Numbered from the stretch's first letter, positions 1-9,887 are shown. The stretch: 64,000 nucleotides of DNA from Paenibacillus sp. FSL H3-0469 (GCF_038051945.1 NZ_CP150302.1:3658001-3722000), one strand, 5' to 3'. Numbers and translations: made by a program. The notes: generated by a model not told the origin, from the letters alone.

Positions 1-84
1 TTTCTTGTCTGTCTCGTTCAAATCCTCAACTTTTTTCAGCAGGTAGCCATCGATGAACGGCCCCTTCTTTAAACTGCGACCCAT
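1..84 (-). CDS. rpsS: 30S ribosomal protein S19 (partial, 5' end only)
   Basis: Only the first 28 codons are in the window; the gene continues past the left edge. The N-terminus reads [18 protein letters not shown], the conserved start of S19, which binds the 16S 3' major domain in the small-subunit head. The ATG at 84 follows a good ribosome binding site (GGGAGG, about 7 nt away). It lies 77 nt after rplB and continues the S10 operon in the order rplB-rpsS, as in Bacillus. Confidence 0.95.
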   Translation of the reverse strand, partial: MGRSLKKGPFIDGYLLKKVEDLNETDKK

Positions 85-161
85 GTGTGAATCCTCCCTT
101 CATCCGGTTCTTCAAAACCGCGAATCGACGCTTCGCGCTTAACTAACTTGCCTGAAGCGTC

Positions 162-992
162 TTATTTTGTGCGGCGACGAACGATATATTTATCAGATGC
201 TTTGTTTTTCTTACGCGTTTTGTAGCCGAGGGTTGGTTTGCCCCAAGGTGACATTGGCGATTTCCGTCCGATTGGAGCGCGGCCTTCACCACCACCGTGT
301 GGGTGATCGTTAGGGTTCATGACAACACCGCGTACTTCAGGACGACGTCCGAGCCAGCGGCTGCGTCCGGCTTTACCAATCTTGATCAGTTCGTGATCTC
401 CGTTACCTACGGCTCCGATAGTCGCACGGCAAACGCTGAGGATTCTGCGAACCTCACCCGAGTTCAAACGAACAGATACGTATTTGTCTTCTTTACCCAG
501 CAACTGAGCTTCAGTACCGGCAGCACGAACCAATTGTCCGCCTTTGCCTGGTTTCAACTCGATGTTGTGGATAACTGTACCTACCGGGATGTTGATCAAC
601 GGAAGGCTGTTACCAATTTTGATATCCGCAGCAGGGCCGGACTCAACTTTATCCCCAACTTTAAGGCCTTTAGGAGCGATGATATAACGTTTCTCTCCAT
701 CAGCATAGTGGATCAAAGCAATATTGGAAGTACGGTTCGGGTCATACTCAATTGTAGCAACGCTACCTGGTATGCCGTCTTTAGTCCGTTTGAAGTCGAT
801 GATACGGTATTTACGTTTGTGTCCGCCGCCATGGTGACGAACCGTAATTTTACCTTGGTTGTTGCGTCCAGCATGCTTGAACAGCGGGGACAGCAACGAT
901 TTCTCTGGCTGGTTTGTTGTGATTTCTTCAAACGTAGACACAGACATGTTGCGTCTTGCCGGAGAGGTCGGTTTGTACTTTTTGATTGGCAC
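162..992 (-). CDS. rplB: 50S ribosomal protein L2
   Basis: Full-length L2 of 276 aa, the usual size. L2 binds 23S rRNA near the peptidyl transferase centre and is needed for subunit association. The [11 protein letters not shown] segment near residues 53-63 and the conserved C-terminal loop with HPHGGGEGR (around 230) are present. The start is GTG at 992, 8 nt after AAGGAGG. It sits 27 nt downstream of rplW in the S10 operon. Confidence 0.98.
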   Translation of the reverse strand: MPIKKYKPTSPARRNMSVSTFEEITTNQPEKSLLSPLFKHAGRNNQGKITVRHHGGGHKRKYRIIDFKRTKDGIPGSVATIEYDPNRTSNIALIHYADGEKRYIIAPKGLKVGDKVESGPAADIKIGNSLPLINIPVGTVIHNIELKPGKGGQLVRAAGTEAQLLGKEDKYVSVRLNSGEVRRILSVCRATIGAVGNGDHELIKIGKAGRSRWLGRRPEVRGVVMNPNDHPHGGGEGRAPIGRKSPMSPWGKPTLGYKTRKKNKASDKYIVRRRTK

Positions 993-1019
993 TATAGTTT
1001 CCTCCTTACTTTAAGAGTA

Positions 1020-1313
1020 TTATTCTACCGCTTCAAAGAACTCAAGCGGCTTGCTGTCCGGGCTAAGCTTCACGATGGCTTTTTTCCACTCCGGAGTATA
1101 ACCGGAATATTTGCCATAACGTTTCAGTTTACCAGGTACGCGCATTGTGTTCACACTAACGACTTTTACTTTAAAAATAGCCTCGACAGCTTTTTTGATT
1201 TCGGTCTTGTTAGCACGGATATCCACTTCAAAAGCGTACTTCAGTTCGCTCATGTATTCGGATGTGCGTTCCGTAATCACTGGACGCTTAATTATATCAC
1301 GAGGATCTTTCAT
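1020..1313 (-). CDS. rplW: 50S ribosomal protein L23
   Basis: L23, 97 aa. It binds domain III of 23S rRNA at the exit of the peptide tunnel, where trigger factor and SRP dock. The N-terminal [13 protein letters not shown] motif and the C-terminal half ([11 protein letters not shown]) are typical. Its ATG shares one base with the rplD stop codon (TAATG), so the two are probably translationally coupled. The Shine-Dalgarno AGGAGG lies inside the end of rplD. Confidence 0.97.
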   Translation of the reverse strand: MKDPRDIIKRPVITERTSEYMSELKYAFEVDIRANKTEIKKAVEAIFKVKVVSVNTMRVPGKLKRYGKYSGYTPEWKKAIVKLSPDSKPLEFFEAVE

Positions 1314-1936
1314 TACGCGAACACCTCCTCTACCTTCAGAACTGCTTCTTTAGTGATGATCAGTTTGTCGTACGTCAGTACGTCAAGAACATTGATGCCG
1401 TCAGCCGCTACGAATTTCACCCCAGGGATGTTACGAGCGGAAAGTGCTACATTGTCATCATAGCTAGGAGCTACGATCAGGGCTTTGCTGCCCACTTTAA
1501 GGTTGTTTAGAATCGCTGCGAATTCTTTCGTCTTCGGAGCATTCAGAGTCAAGCTATCCAATACGATAATGTCATTCTCAAGTACTTTTGAGGACAACGC
1601 GGATTTGATGGCCAACCGGCGAACCTTCTTAGGCAATTTCCAGGAATAGCTGCGTGGTGTTGGTCCGAAGACTACGCCGCCGCCTTTCCATTGTGGAGAA
1701 CGAATGGAGCCTTGACGAGCACGACCTGTACCTTTTTGTTTCCAAGGTTTACGACCGCCGCCACGCACTTCAGAGCGTCCTTTTACTTTGTGTGTACCGC
1801 GACGAAGGGAAGCTCTTTGCATAAGTGCAGCTTCATGCAGCACATGTACATTCGGTTCGATACCGAAAACTGAATCACTCAGTTCAACTTCGCCAACTTC
1901 GTTACCACTAGTATTGAAAAGTGTTACTTTTGGCAT
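1313..1936 (-). CDS. rplD: 50S ribosomal protein L4
   Basis: L4, 207 aa. It is an assembly protein whose extended loop reaches the peptide tunnel wall. The loop is visible as the basic, Gly-rich segment around residues 45-85 ([18 protein letters not shown]). The ATG at 1936 follows AAGGAGG by 8-9 nt. In E. coli L4 autoregulates the S10 operon; that control is not established for Bacillota and I see no direct sign of it here. Confidence 0.97.
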   Translation of the reverse strand: MPKVTLFNTSGNEVGEVELSDSVFGIEPNVHVLHEAALMQRASLRRGTHKVKGRSEVRGGGRKPWKQKGTGRARQGSIRSPQWKGGGVVFGPTPRSYSWKLPKKVRRLAIKSALSSKVLENDIIVLDSLTLNAPKTKEFAAILNNLKVGSKALIVAPSYDDNVALSARNIPGVKFVAADGINVLDVLTYDKLIITKEAVLKVEEVFA

Positions 1937-1961
1937 TTCATGTTCCTCCTTTCTTCAGTAA

Positions 1962-2585
1962 TTATTTCTTAACGGTTTCTTTAACTTTCACGAAGCTGTT
2001 TTTCGGGCCCGGAATAGCGCCTTTAACCAGCAGTACATTACGTTCTACGTCAACCCGGATGATTTCAAGCTTTTGAACCGTTACGGTCGTGTGACCCATA
2101 TGTCCTGGCAGGCGTTTGCCCTTAGGAACACGGTTAGCCTGGATGGAACCCATCGAGCCTGGTCTTCTGTGGTAACGCGATCCGTGTGCCATTGGTCCGC
2201 GGCTTTGTCCCCAGCGTTTGATGTTACCCTGGAAGCCTTTACCCTTCGAAGTACCTGTTACGTCAACAAACTCGCCTTCAGCGAAGATGTCAGCCTTAAG
2301 CTCTTGTCCAACCTCGAGTGACCCGAGGTCAACACCGCGAATTTCGCGAACGTAGCGCTTAGGTGTTGCATTTGCCTTTTTGGCGTGACCCTGTTCAGGC
2401 TTGTTGGAGCGACTTTCCTTTTTATCGGAAAAGCCCAACTGCACTGCTTCATATCCGTCGATATTCAGGTCTTTCTTTTGCAGTACCACACAAGGTCCAG
2501 CTTCGATAACAGAAACCGCGATTACGTTACCTTCTGGAGTAAACACTTGAGTCATACCGAGTTTTTTTCCTAAGATACCTTTCAA
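1962..2585 (-). CDS. rplC: 50S ribosomal protein L3
   Basis: L3, 207 aa from the TTG start chosen here. It is an early-assembly 23S rRNA-binding protein. The family N-terminus [15 protein letters not shown] fits the TTG at 2585, which follows AAGAGGTG (2592-2599) at 6 nt. A GTG three codons upstream at 2594 would lie inside that Shine-Dalgarno, so it is unlikely. The conserved [13 protein letters not shown] segment near residue 135 is intact. Confidence 0.96.
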   Translation of the reverse strand: MKGILGKKLGMTQVFTPEGNVIAVSVIEAGPCVVLQKKDLNIDGYEAVQLGFSDKKESRSNKPEQGHAKKANATPKRYVREIRGVDLGSLEVGQELKADIFAEGEFVDVTGTSKGKGFQGNIKRWGQSRGPMAHGSRYHRRPGSMGSIQANRVPKGKRLPGHMGHTTVTVQKLEIIRVDVERNVLLVKGAIPGPKNSFVKVKETVKK

Positions 2586-2623
2586 TGTTGACACCTCTTT
2601 TCTTTTCCTGGTTACTTAATGAA

Positions 2624-3034
<411 letters not shown>

Positions 3035-3069
3035 TCACATCATCGCAACGTCTCAGAACAACATTTATT

Positions 3070-3098
3070 ATTATATCTAATAGGCGGCTATATTGCAA
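3070..3098 (-). promoter_or_regulatory. SigA-type promoter of the S10 operon
   Basis: On the minus strand TTGCAA (3098-3093), a 17-bp spacer and a perfect TATAAT (3075-3070) form a near-consensus housekeeping promoter. It lies about 130 nt upstream of rpsJ and downstream of the regulator gene. The S10 operon therefore has its own promoter rather than depending on read-through from the accessory module. Confidence 0.8.
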
Positions 3099-3168
3099 GA
3101 GCCTTTGCAAAACAAATCACCTTTTCCAGAAAAAAAGTTAAAAAAAACAGGGTTTTATCTGAAAATTA

Positions 3169-3888
3169 TTAATCACTGATTTCAGCGAGCTGAATTAGAG
3201 CCTCCATCTCCAGAATATTCACGGTTCTTTTGTGCATAGCGATGATCTTCAACGCTTCCAGCTTGTTCAGTTTACGGCTTAGGGTCTCGGCAGTAGTGCC
3301 GATCATCGCTGCCACTTCTTTTTGCGCCGACGGGAGATCTACGGAATATCTCAGGTTTTGCATGGTCACTGCTGGTTCTGGTAGATTCCTCGTATATAAG
3401 TAGACCAGCAGCCGGGCTAACCGCTTTTCCACTTCAAACATATGCAGTGCCCCTGCTGATTCTTCGGCCAGATGCAGCTGCTCGCTAACAGACATCAGGA
3501 AGCTGAACGCGAGGCCCGCATTCTGCTCCAGCAGAGGAATAAAATCCTTCCGGTGCATCTGGCAGACCACTCCGCTCTCAATAATCTCCGCCGTTACATC
3601 ATTATTTTTATTGTGAAGCAGGGCAAACTGCCCGAAATAATCTCCGGGAAAAAGAAAGCGGACAATATGCTGCTTGCCTTCTTTACTGTTCTTCGTCAAT
3701 TTGATCAGACCGCTCTTCACCACATACAAAGCTTCAGAAGGCTCGCCTTCTCTGCAGACCTGGCTGCCCTTTTTATAGGAATGGGATTCTGTAATTGATT
3801 CAATGATAACCAATTCTTCATCGGATAAACTCCTGAATACCGGAACCTGGCGCACACAGGCATGAGAGCTGCACTTATTACAATCCAT
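3169..3888 (-). CDS. FNR-type oxygen-sensing transcription regulator (Crp/Fnr family)
   Basis: 239 aa with an N-terminal cyclic-nucleotide-binding-like fold (about 20-135), dimer helix and Crp-type winged helix (about 150-225). The N-terminus has C3, C6 and C11 (C-x2-C-x4-C), and C109 in GVVCQMH aligns with E. coli FNR C122. A complete set of four [4Fe-4S] ligands is thus present; C45 is an extra. The recognition helix reads TAETLSRKL, with the E..SR residues by which FNR reads TTGAT half-sites. A perfect such palindrome lies 89 bp upstream (3977-3990). Start ATG at 3888, 8 nt after GGAGG. B. subtilis Fnr places its cysteines at the C-terminus, so this protein looks more like the E. coli class. 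Function is inferred; paralogue identity is unknown. Confidence 0.85.
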   Translation of the reverse strand: MDCNKCSSHACVRQVPVFRSLSDEELVIIESITESHSYKKGSQVCREGEPSEALYVVKSGLIKLTKNSKEGKQHIVRFLFPGDYFGQFALLHNKNNDVTAEIIESGVVCQMHRKDFIPLLEQNAGLAFSFLMSVSEQLHLAEESAGALHMFEVEKRLARLLVYLYTRNLPEPAVTMQNLRYSVDLPSAQKEVAAMIGTTAETLSRKLNKLEALKIIAMHKRTVNILEMEALIQLAEISD

Positions 3889-3976
3889 ACATCATTCCTC
3901 CTCTACTGTCGCTTATCCCACCATATCAATGATCGAGGCACTATCGGGTGACTGGACGCACAGTTTTTCATTAAAC

Positions 3977-3990
3977 TTGATCTATATCAA
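3977..3990 (+). promoter_or_regulatory. FNR box, perfect palindrome
   Basis: TTGATctatATCAA matches the FNR consensus TTGAT-N4-ATCAA at every specified base. Its centre (3983.5) is about 41.5 bp upstream of the start site predicted from the -10 at 4013-4018. That is the classic position for class II activation by FNR/CRP-type regulators. It lies in the divergent region between the FNR-like gene and the V4R gene, so it may also affect the regulator's own promoter. Confidence 0.85.
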
Positions 3991-4012
3991 GGATTAATGT
4001 GCCGGCTGTCTA

Positions 4013-4018
4013 TACAAT
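4013..4018 (+). promoter_or_regulatory. -10 element of the FNR-dependent promoter
   Basis: TACAAT on the plus strand, with a predicted start near 4025. No recognisable -35 is found; its place is taken by the FNR box. This is expected for an activator-dependent promoter. The transcript would start about 20 nt before the V4R gene. Confidence 0.65.
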
Positions 4019-4043
4019 AGGTTCATAGAGAGAAAAGGAGTTG

Positions 4044-4499
4044 ATGGGCTTGCAGCAATACACTTTTGATGATATGCGCCAGATGGATCGGACAACTCTG
4101 GGCAACATGGTACCCCTTGAGCTATTCCGGACCATCCGCCTTATTGGAATGAACCAGGGATTGCCGTTAGGCGGAAAGGGAACGACTGTTACTATTGGCA
4201 GAAAGATTGGCGAGAGCCTGCCTGTCCATTCCGTGGAAGAGCTGCTGCAGTTCTTTGAAGAGCTCAAAATCGGAATTCCCCGGATTGTTCATTCCGATGA
4301 GCACAGAATTAATATTGCAGTTGACGATTGCTTCTGCAAAGGACTACCTTCGCTTGAAGATGAAAGAATGGTCTGTGATCTAGAGGGAGCTATCATTGAA
4401 GGTGCTCTGTGCCGAATTCTCGGCCGCAAGGTTTCAGTGAAGGAGATCAAATGTAATGTCACCGGTCATGAACACTGCGAGTATGAAGTTAAGCTTTAA
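4044..4499 (+). CDS. V4R-domain-like protein, putative FNR target
   Basis: 151 aa. The C-terminal half resembles the V4R (4-vinyl reductase) small-molecule or metal-binding domain, ending in a Cys-rich pattern (DDCFC, MVCD, IKCNVTGHEHCEYEV). The N-terminal part is a compact alpha/beta region without a recognised motif. The start is uncertain: AAAGGAG (4034-4040) is only 3 nt from the ATG at 4044 and 9 nt from a TTG at 4050. It is the first gene behind the FNR box and is followed 30 nt later by a cupin gene. Role unknown; V4R domains often act as sensory or adaptor modules. The family call is from motif pattern only. Confidence 0.6.
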   Translation: MGLQQYTFDDMRQMDRTTLGNMVPLELFRTIRLIGMNQGLPLGGKGTTVTIGRKIGESLPVHSVEELLQFFEELKIGIPRIVHSDEHRINIAVDDCFCKGLPSLEDERMVCDLEGAIIEGALCRILGRKVSVKEIKCNVTGHEHCEYEVKL

Positions 4500-4529
4500 A
4501 CAATATTTTAATGAAAGCAGGGATTTATA

Positions 4530-4871
4530 ATGGAAAAGAAAACATTAGCTGAGGCAGTGCAGTATCAAGAGGAGCGCTTTACCAAAAAAATCATTTTCCA
4601 AAAAGGGGATAGTGTTGTATTCGTGCTAAACTTCATGCCTGGGCAAAAGCTGCCTGTTCACAAGCACCCCGGAGCAGATGTATATATCCTCGCCTTACAC
4701 GGTGACGGTACAATCCATGTTAATGAGGAAGAATTCTCCTTCATCCAAGGAGAGACCATCTACATTGCAGGTGACGAGTCATTCGCTTATACGAATAATA
4801 GTTCATCCCCGTCCAGTCTGCATGTCGTTCTGTCCAAGCTGCCTAATGCTGAGTATGCGAAAGAAATCTAA
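4530..4871 (+). CDS. small cupin-domain protein
   Basis: 113 aa single cupin_2 barrel. Motif 1 has the metal-binding HKHPG followed by the Gly-rich turn near residues 46-60, and motif 2 is a degenerate version around 75-90. It probably binds a metal, but no specific reaction can be assigned. It forms a two-gene unit with the V4R gene under the FNR-box promoter and ends at a strong bidirectional terminator. The ribosome binding site (GCAGGG) is weak, which suggests coupling to the upstream gene. Confidence 0.75.
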   Translation: MEKKTLAEAVQYQEERFTKKIIFQKGDSVVFVLNFMPGQKLPVHKHPGADVYILALHGDGTIHVNEEEFSFIQGETIYIAGDESFAYTNNSSSPSSLHVVLSKLPNAEYAKEI

Positions 4872-4898
4872 TTCAAAATCTTTGTGATAACAACAAAA

Positions 4899-4930
4899 CA
4901 GGCCCCCTTCAAATGAAGGGGGCCTGCCTT
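4899..4930. terminator. bidirectional terminator between cupin gene and tuf
   Basis: An inverted repeat with arms AGGCCCCCTTC and GAAGGGGGCCT around an AAAT loop lies between the convergent cupin gene and tuf. It has an A-rich 5' flank (a U-tract for minus-strand transcripts) and a modest T-rich 3' flank. It would end the str operon and the cupin unit, isolating the two. Confidence 0.8.
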
Positions 4931-4963
4931 ATGTTCAGTCTATCCTAACGGATAGAGCCTGAA

Positions 4964-6154
4964 TTATTTCTGGATGGAAGCTACGGAACCGGCACCAACT
5001 GTACGTCCGCCTTCGCGAATGGAGAATTTAGTACCTTCTTCAATAGCGATTGGGGAGATCAGTTGAACAGTTACGGTGATGTTGTCACCAGGCATAACCA
5101 TTTCAGTACCTTCTGGCAGGTTGATGATGCCAGTTACGTCAGTTGTACGGAAGTAGAACTGTGGACGGTAACCAGTGAAGAATGGTTTGTGACGTCCGCC
5201 TTCTTCTTTAGTCAGAACGTAGATCTGAGCAGTGAACTCAGTGTGTGGCTTAACAGAGTTCGGCTTAGCCAATACTTGGCCACGCTCGATCATGTTACGG
5301 TCTACACCACGCAGCAGTGCGCCGATGTTGTCGCCCGCTTGTGCGGAATCAAGCAATTTACGGAACATTTCCACGCCAGTAACTACAGACTTCTTAGTTT
5401 CTTCGTGAATACCAACGATTTCGATTTCTTCTCCGACTTTAACTGTTCCGCGTTCTACGCGACCAGTTGCCACAGTACCGCGGCCAGTGATGGAGAATAC
5501 ATCTTCGACAGGCATCAAGAAAGGCTTGTCAGTCTGACGTTCTGGAAGCGGGATGTATGTGTCGATCGTTTCGAACATTTCAACGATCTTCTGTGCATAC
5601 TCGCCATCAGGGTTCTGCAGAGCTTCACGAGCAGATCCACGAACGATTGGAGTGTCATCGCCTGGGAAGTCGTATTCGCTAAGCAGATCGCGAACTTCCA
5701 TTTCAACCAATTCAAGCAACTCTTCGTCCTCTACCATGTCGCATTTGTTCAGGAATACAACGATGTAAGGAACGCCTACTTGACGGGACAGCAGGATGTG
5801 TTCACGAGTCTGTGGCATAGGGCCGTCAGCTGCGGATACAACCAGGATTGCTCCGTCCATTTGCGCTGCGCCAGTGATCATGTTTTTAACATAGTCGGCG
5901 TGTCCAGGGCAGTCTACGTGAGCGTAGTGACGGTTAGGAGTTTCATATTCAACGTGAGCGGTGGAGATAGTGATACCGCGTTCGCGTTCTTCAGGAGCCT
6001 TATCGATTTGGTCGAATGCTACAGCAGCACCACCGTATTTTTTGGACAATACAGTTGTGATTGCAGCAGTCAGAGTTGTTTTACCATGGTCGACGTGACC
6101 AATAGTACCAATGTTAACGTGCGGTTTGTTACGTTCAAACTTTGCCTTTGCCAT
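4964..6154 (-). CDS. tuf: elongation factor Tu
   Basis: EF-Tu, 396 aa, full length. This GTPase delivers aminoacyl-tRNA to the ribosome. GTP-binding motifs are intact: GHVDHGKT (19-26), DCPGH (81-85), NKCD (136-139). Domains II and III follow. ATG at 6154 after AGGAGGAAC. It is the last gene of the str operon and is followed by the terminator near 4900. The 108-nt gap from fusA contains a long-loop inverted repeat (6194-6246). Confidence 0.99.
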   Translation of the reverse strand: MAKAKFERNKPHVNIGTIGHVDHGKTTLTAAITTVLSKKYGGAAVAFDQIDKAPEERERGITISTAHVEYETPNRHYAHVDCPGHADYVKNMITGAAQMDGAILVVSAADGPMPQTREHILLSRQVGVPYIVVFLNKCDMVEDEELLELVEMEVRDLLSEYDFPGDDTPIVRGSAREALQNPDGEYAQKIVEMFETIDTYIPLPERQTDKPFLMPVEDVFSITGRGTVATGRVERGTVKVGEEIEIVGIHEETKKSVVTGVEMFRKLLDSAQAGDNIGALLRGVDRNMIERGQVLAKPNSVKPHTEFTAQIYVLTKEEGGRHKPFFTGYRPQFYFRTTDVTGIINLPEGTEMVMPGDNITVTVQLISPIAIEEGTKFSIREGGRTVGAGSVASIQK

Positions 6155-6193
6155 TTGAACAGTTCCTCCTTATTGTGGGGTCCATATATTTGA

Positions 6194-6246
6194 GCCGTCC
6201 GCCTATTTGCAGTTCTAAGGTGACTTAAGTGTTATACCCGGACGGC
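6194..6246 (-). repeat. inverted repeat in the fusA-tuf spacer
   Basis: GCCGTCCG at 6194-6201 is complementary to CGGACGGC at 6239-6246, giving an 8-bp GC-rich stem with a 37-nt loop in the tuf leader. There is no U-tract, so it is not a terminator. It may act in mRNA processing or stability. Confidence 0.5.
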
Positions 6247-6262
6247 AAGTTAAAAATTAAGC

Positions 6263-8341
6263 TTATTCTCCGCCTTTGTTCTTGGCTACGATTTCTTCAG
6301 CAATGGATTTAGGTACTTCTTCATAATGAGAAAGTTCCATTGAGAATACGCCGCGTCCTTGAGTACCGGAACGGAGTGTTGTGGAGTATCCGAACATTTC
6401 GGAAAGAGGCACCTTTGCACGGATAATCTGCGCACCACCACGGGAATCCATACCTTCGATCCGACCGCGACGGGAGTTCAGCATACCCATTACATCGCCC
6501 ATGTATTCCTCAGGAACAGTTACTTCCACTTTCATGATTGGCTCAAGCAGGACAGGCTTACACTTGTCTTTAGCTGCTTTGAGGGCCATCGAGCCGGCAA
6601 TTTTGAACGCCATTTCGTTGGAGTCAACATCATGATAGGAACCATCTACGATGGTAGCTTTAACGTCTACAAGCGGGAAGCCTGCAATAACGCCGTTTTT
6701 CATTTGCTCTTCAATACCGGCAAGTGCAGGAGCGATGTATTCTCTAGGTACAGAACCACCGACAACTTTACTTTCGAATTTGCTGCCAGTACCCGGCTCG
6801 AGAGGTTCAAATTCAACCCATACGTGACCATACTGACCGCGACCGCCGGATTGGCGAACGAATTTACCTTCAACGCGTGCTGGTGCTTTGAATGTCTCAC
6901 GGTAAGCAACCTGTGGTTTACCCACGTTGGTTTCTACCTTGAATTCGCGGCGCATACGGTCGATGATAATATCCAGGTGAAGCTCACCCATACCTGCCAG
7001 GATTGTTTGGCCTGTTTCTTCATCAGTGTGAGCACGAAGAGTAGGATCCTCTTCAGTCAACTTTCCGAGAGCAACACCCAATTTATCTTGGTCAGCTTTG
7101 GTTTTTGGTTCAACTGCGATTTCGATAACCGGATCAGGGAAGTTCATGGATTCCAGGATAACCGGATGTTTCTCATCACAGAGTGTATCGCCAGTACTTG
7201 TGTCTTTCAGGCCAACGGCTGCCGCGATATCACCGGAATATACAATGGAGATTTCTTGGCGGCTGTTCGCATGCATCTGCAGAATACGGCCGATACGTTC
7301 ACGTTTGTTCTTAGTAGCGTTAACTACATAAGAACCGGATTCCAGGATACCGGAGTATACACGGAAGAACGTGAGTTTACCCACATAAGGGTCTGTCATG
7401 ATTTTAAATGCCAGTGCAGCAAATGGTTCTTCATCCGAAGAGTGGCGAACCGCTTCTGTACCGTCCTCCAGATGACCTTGAATAGCCGGTACATCCAGTG
7501 GGGATGGCAAGTAATCAACAACAGCATCCATCATGAGCTGAACGCCTTTGTTACGGTAGGAGGATCCGACAATTACAGGGAAAACCTTAACTTCACATAC
7601 GCCTTTGCGCAGTGCAGCTTTGATCTCGGCCACAGTGATTTCTTCGCCTTCCAGATACTTCATAGTCAGATCTTCGTCAAGTTCTGCAACCTTCTCGATC
7701 AGTTCAGTACGCAGAGTCTCAACTTGCTCCAAGAATTCAGCAGGAATATCAGTAACTTCGATGTTCTGACCCAGGTCATCCTTGAAGATGTGAGCTTTCT
7801 GCTCAACAAGGTCAATGATTCCTGTGAAGTCGTTCTCGGCACCAATAGGCAGTTGAATGGCAACTGCATTGGCTTGCAGGCGGTCACGCATGCTGTCGAT
7901 AACGTTCAGGAAGTCTGCACCGATGATATCCATTTTGTTCACATATGCGATCCGGGGAACGCCGTAACGGTCAGCCTGTCTCCATACGGTTTCGGACTGA
8001 GGCTCAACGCCCTCTTTCGCACTAAATACACCAACTGCTCCATCCAATACACGAAGGGAACGTTCAACTTCAACAGTGAAGTCAACGTGCCCAGGGGTAT
8101 CAATGATATTGATGCGGTGACCCTTCCAAGCAGCGGTTGTAGCAGCGGAAGTAATCGTGATTCCGCGCTCTTGCTCCTGTTCCATCCAGTCCATTGTAGC
8201 AGCGCCCTCGTGAACTTCACCGATTTTGTGCGTACGGCCTGTGTAGAAAAGAATCCGCTCTGTGGTAGTAGTCTTACCAGCATCAATATGTGCCATGATC
8301 CCGATATTACGTGTATTTTTTAAGGAGAACTCTCTTGACAT
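6263..8341 (-). CDS. fusA: elongation factor G
   Basis: EF-G, 692 aa, typical size. This GTPase drives translocation and, with RRF, ribosome recycling. G1 AHIDAGKT (17-24), G3 DTPGH and G4 NKMD are present in the N-terminal third, followed by domains II-V ending in a Lys/Glu-rich tail. ATG at 8341 is preceded by AAGGAG. Third from last in the str operon, between rpsG and tuf. Confidence 0.99.
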   Translation of the reverse strand: MSREFSLKNTRNIGIMAHIDAGKTTTTERILFYTGRTHKIGEVHEGAATMDWMEQEQERGITITSAATTAAWKGHRINIIDTPGHVDFTVEVERSLRVLDGAVGVFSAKEGVEPQSETVWRQADRYGVPRIAYVNKMDIIGADFLNVIDSMRDRLQANAVAIQLPIGAENDFTGIIDLVEQKAHIFKDDLGQNIEVTDIPAEFLEQVETLRTELIEKVAELDEDLTMKYLEGEEITVAEIKAALRKGVCEVKVFPVIVGSSYRNKGVQLMMDAVVDYLPSPLDVPAIQGHLEDGTEAVRHSSDEEPFAALAFKIMTDPYVGKLTFFRVYSGILESGSYVVNATKNKRERIGRILQMHANSRQEISIVYSGDIAAAVGLKDTSTGDTLCDEKHPVILESMNFPDPVIEIAVEPKTKADQDKLGVALGKLTEEDPTLRAHTDEETGQTILAGMGELHLDIIIDRMRREFKVETNVGKPQVAYRETFKAPARVEGKFVRQSGGRGQYGHVWVEFEPLEPGTGSKFESKVVGGSVPREYIAPALAGIEEQMKNGVIAGFPLVDVKATIVDGSYHDVDSNEMAFKIAGSMALKAAKDKCKPVLLEPIMKVEVTVPEEYMGDVMGMLNSRRGRIEGMDSRGGAQIIRAKVPLSEMFGYSTTLRSGTQGRGVFSMELSHYEEVPKSIAEEIVAKNKGGE

Positions 8342-8388
8342 GAAATGGATCTCCTTCCAAAATAGAAGTTATTTGAACGACTGCAATC

Positions 8389-8859
8389 CTACCAGCGGTA
8401 GTGAGCAAACGCTTTGTTCGCTTCAGCCATTTTGTGTGTATCTTCACGTTTCTTAACGGAAGCGCCTGTGTTGTTGGAAGCATCGATAATCTCAGCCGCC
8501 AAACGCTCTTCCATAGTCTTCTCACCGCGGTTGCGTGAGTAGTTTACAAGCCAACGTAATCCCAAAGCAGTACGTCTTTCAGGTTTAACCTCAATAGGTA
8601 CTTGGTAGTTAGCACCGCCGACACGACGAGCTTTAACTTCCAATACAGGCATGATATTCTTGATGGCTGCTTCGAAAACTTCCATCGGCTCTTTACCTGT
8701 ACGTTCTTGAATCAACTTGAACGAATTGTACAAAATGCTTTGAGCGACACCTCTTTTACCACCCAGCATAATACGGTTGATCAAACGAGTAACCAACTTG
8801 CTATTATACAATGGATCTGGCAATACATCTCTTTTAGTAACTGGACCTTTGCGTGGCAT
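8389..8859 (-). CDS. rpsG: 30S ribosomal protein S7
   Basis: S7, 156 aa. It nucleates assembly of the 30S head and contacts E-site tRNA. The N-terminus [16 protein letters not shown] and the C-terminal [15 protein letters not shown] are characteristic. ATG at 8859 follows AAGGGGG. It lies between rpsL and fusA in the str operon. Confidence 0.98.
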   Translation of the reverse strand: MPRKGPVTKRDVLPDPLYNSKLVTRLINRIMLGGKRGVAQSILYNSFKLIQERTGKEPMEVFEAAIKNIMPVLEVKARRVGGANYQVPIEVKPERRTALGLRWLVNYSRNRGEKTMEERLAAEIIDASNNTGASVKKREDTHKMAEANKAFAHYRW

Positions 8860-8904
8860 GGATATCCCCCTTTCTTATATGGTTATTATTCTGATAAGCT
8901 CATC

Positions 8905-9324
8905 TTATTTCTTGACTTTAGGACGTTTCGCACCATACTTGGAGCGAGCCTGCATCCGGTTAGCAACACCTGCAGTATCCAGTGCACCACGAACGATGTG
9001 ATAACGAACTCCTGCAAGGTCCTTAACTTTACCTCCGCGCAGCAATACTACACTGTGCTCTTGAAGGTTATGTCCGATACCCGGAATGTAAGCAGTCACC
9101 TCAAGACGGTTCGTCAAACGAACACGGGCATACTTACGAAGTGCTGAGTTTGGTTTACGTGGAGTCATTGTGCCTACACGAGTGCATACACCGCGTTTCT
9201 GCGGAGCGCTCAAATTTGTAGCCTCACGCTTGAGGGCGTTGAACCCTTTTTGAAGAGCGGGAGATTTGGATTTTTCGATTTTGGCTTGACGGCCTTTACG
9301 AACCAATTGATTGATAGTTGGCAT
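8905..9324 (-). CDS. rpsL: 30S ribosomal protein S12
   Basis: S12, 139 aa, a decoding-centre protein. The segment [11 protein letters not shown] carries the Lys that corresponds to E. coli K43, so there is no sign of the common streptomycin-resistance change there. [12 protein letters not shown] starts at ATG 9324 after AAGGGGGTGG. An in-frame ATG 11 codons upstream is not supported by family length. Confidence 0.98.
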   Translation of the reverse strand: MPTINQLVRKGRQAKIEKSKSPALQKGFNALKREATNLSAPQKRGVCTRVGTMTPRKPNSALRKYARVRLTNRLEVTAYIPGIGHNLQEHSVVLLRGGKVKDLAGVRYHIVRGALDTAGVANRMQARSKYGAKRPKVKK

Positions 9325-9458
9325 GTTGTGCCACCCCCTTCCTGAAATGATAGTCAATTTACAAACATTAAGTCCACAGACCCAGGTGGTTCATAAAAAG
9401 ACAAATGAAAAGTCCTTGCTGCCGAAGTGTACCCCGGTACAAAAACGTTCTCTTGCTG

Positions 9459-9710
9459 CTATTGTTTTAAGACGGCTGCCATCGCAGCACCAACTTCTAT
9501 ACCGCAGGCCTTGCCCAAATTCAGCATCGTGTCCACATACGTGACCTTCACACCTTGTTTGTTGCAAAGCATTACAATTCTGGAAGTAAGCCGTTGATCT
9601 CCGTCCTCTGCCACATAGACTTCTGCGGCTTGGCCCAACTCCACCGCCTTGACGGTTTGCTTGGAACCGATCTTGACCTGAGCATCCTGTAACCCTCTGT
9701 CATCAGTCAT
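9459..9710 (-). CDS. L7Ae-like K-turn RNA-binding protein (YbxF-type)
   Basis: 83 aa single-domain protein of the L7Ae/L30e fold, which recognises kink-turn RNA. It corresponds in position to B. subtilis ybxF (rplGB), between rpoC and rpsL. Visible features are the alternating strands (AEVYVAEDGD) and the helix with GKACGIEVGAA at the C-terminus. ATG 9710 follows GGAGG by 9 nt. It is the first gene behind the promoter at 9764-9792 and so heads the str operon here. Confidence 0.85.
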   Translation of the reverse strand: MTDDRGLQDAQVKIGSKQTVKAVELGQAAEVYVAEDGDQRLTSRIVMLCNKQGVKVTYVDTMLNLGKACGIEVGAAMAAVLKQ

Positions 9711-9763
9711 GAATCATTACCTCCACTGAATAAGAATGACAAGACTACTCACGCACCTTAGAC

Positions 9764-9792
9764 ATATTAGCATCCTGAGCACATGATGTCAA
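9764..9792 (-). promoter_or_regulatory. SigA promoter of the str operon
   Basis: Minus strand TTGACA (9792-9787), a 17-bp spacer and TAATAT (9769-9764). The -35 is perfect and the -10 has one mismatch. It sits between the rpoC 3' hairpin and the L7Ae-like gene, giving L7Ae-rpsL-rpsG-fusA-tuf a start of their own. Confidence 0.8.
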
Positions 9793-9824
9793 GAAAAACG
9801 ACAATAAATTTATTAATAATCACA

Positions 9825-9870
9825 GCAGACAGCCGCGTCACACCCGATTTCTGCGTGACGCGGATACTGC
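9825..9870 (-). repeat. stem-loop at the 3' end of rpoC without U-tract
   Basis: CCGCGTCAC (9833-9841) pairs with GTGACGCGG (9855-9863), and the stem extends to GCAG/CTGC outside with a small bulge. No run of T follows on the minus strand. It could be a 3'-end stabiliser or partial terminator for rpoBC just before the str promoter. Confidence 0.55.
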
Positions 9871-9887
9871 TTGCCATGAGTATTCAA

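Noticed and set aside
297..1463. 388-aa plus-strand open frame
   Set aside because: Antisense to rplB and rplW with shadow composition.
6359..8323. 654-aa plus-strand open frame
   Set aside because: Antisense to fusA; no ribosome binding site, no family features.
9428..9441. TGTACC-cc-GGTACA inverted repeat between the L7Ae-like gene and rpsL
   Set aside because: Too short to assign as operator or terminator; no T-run and no known binding protein.
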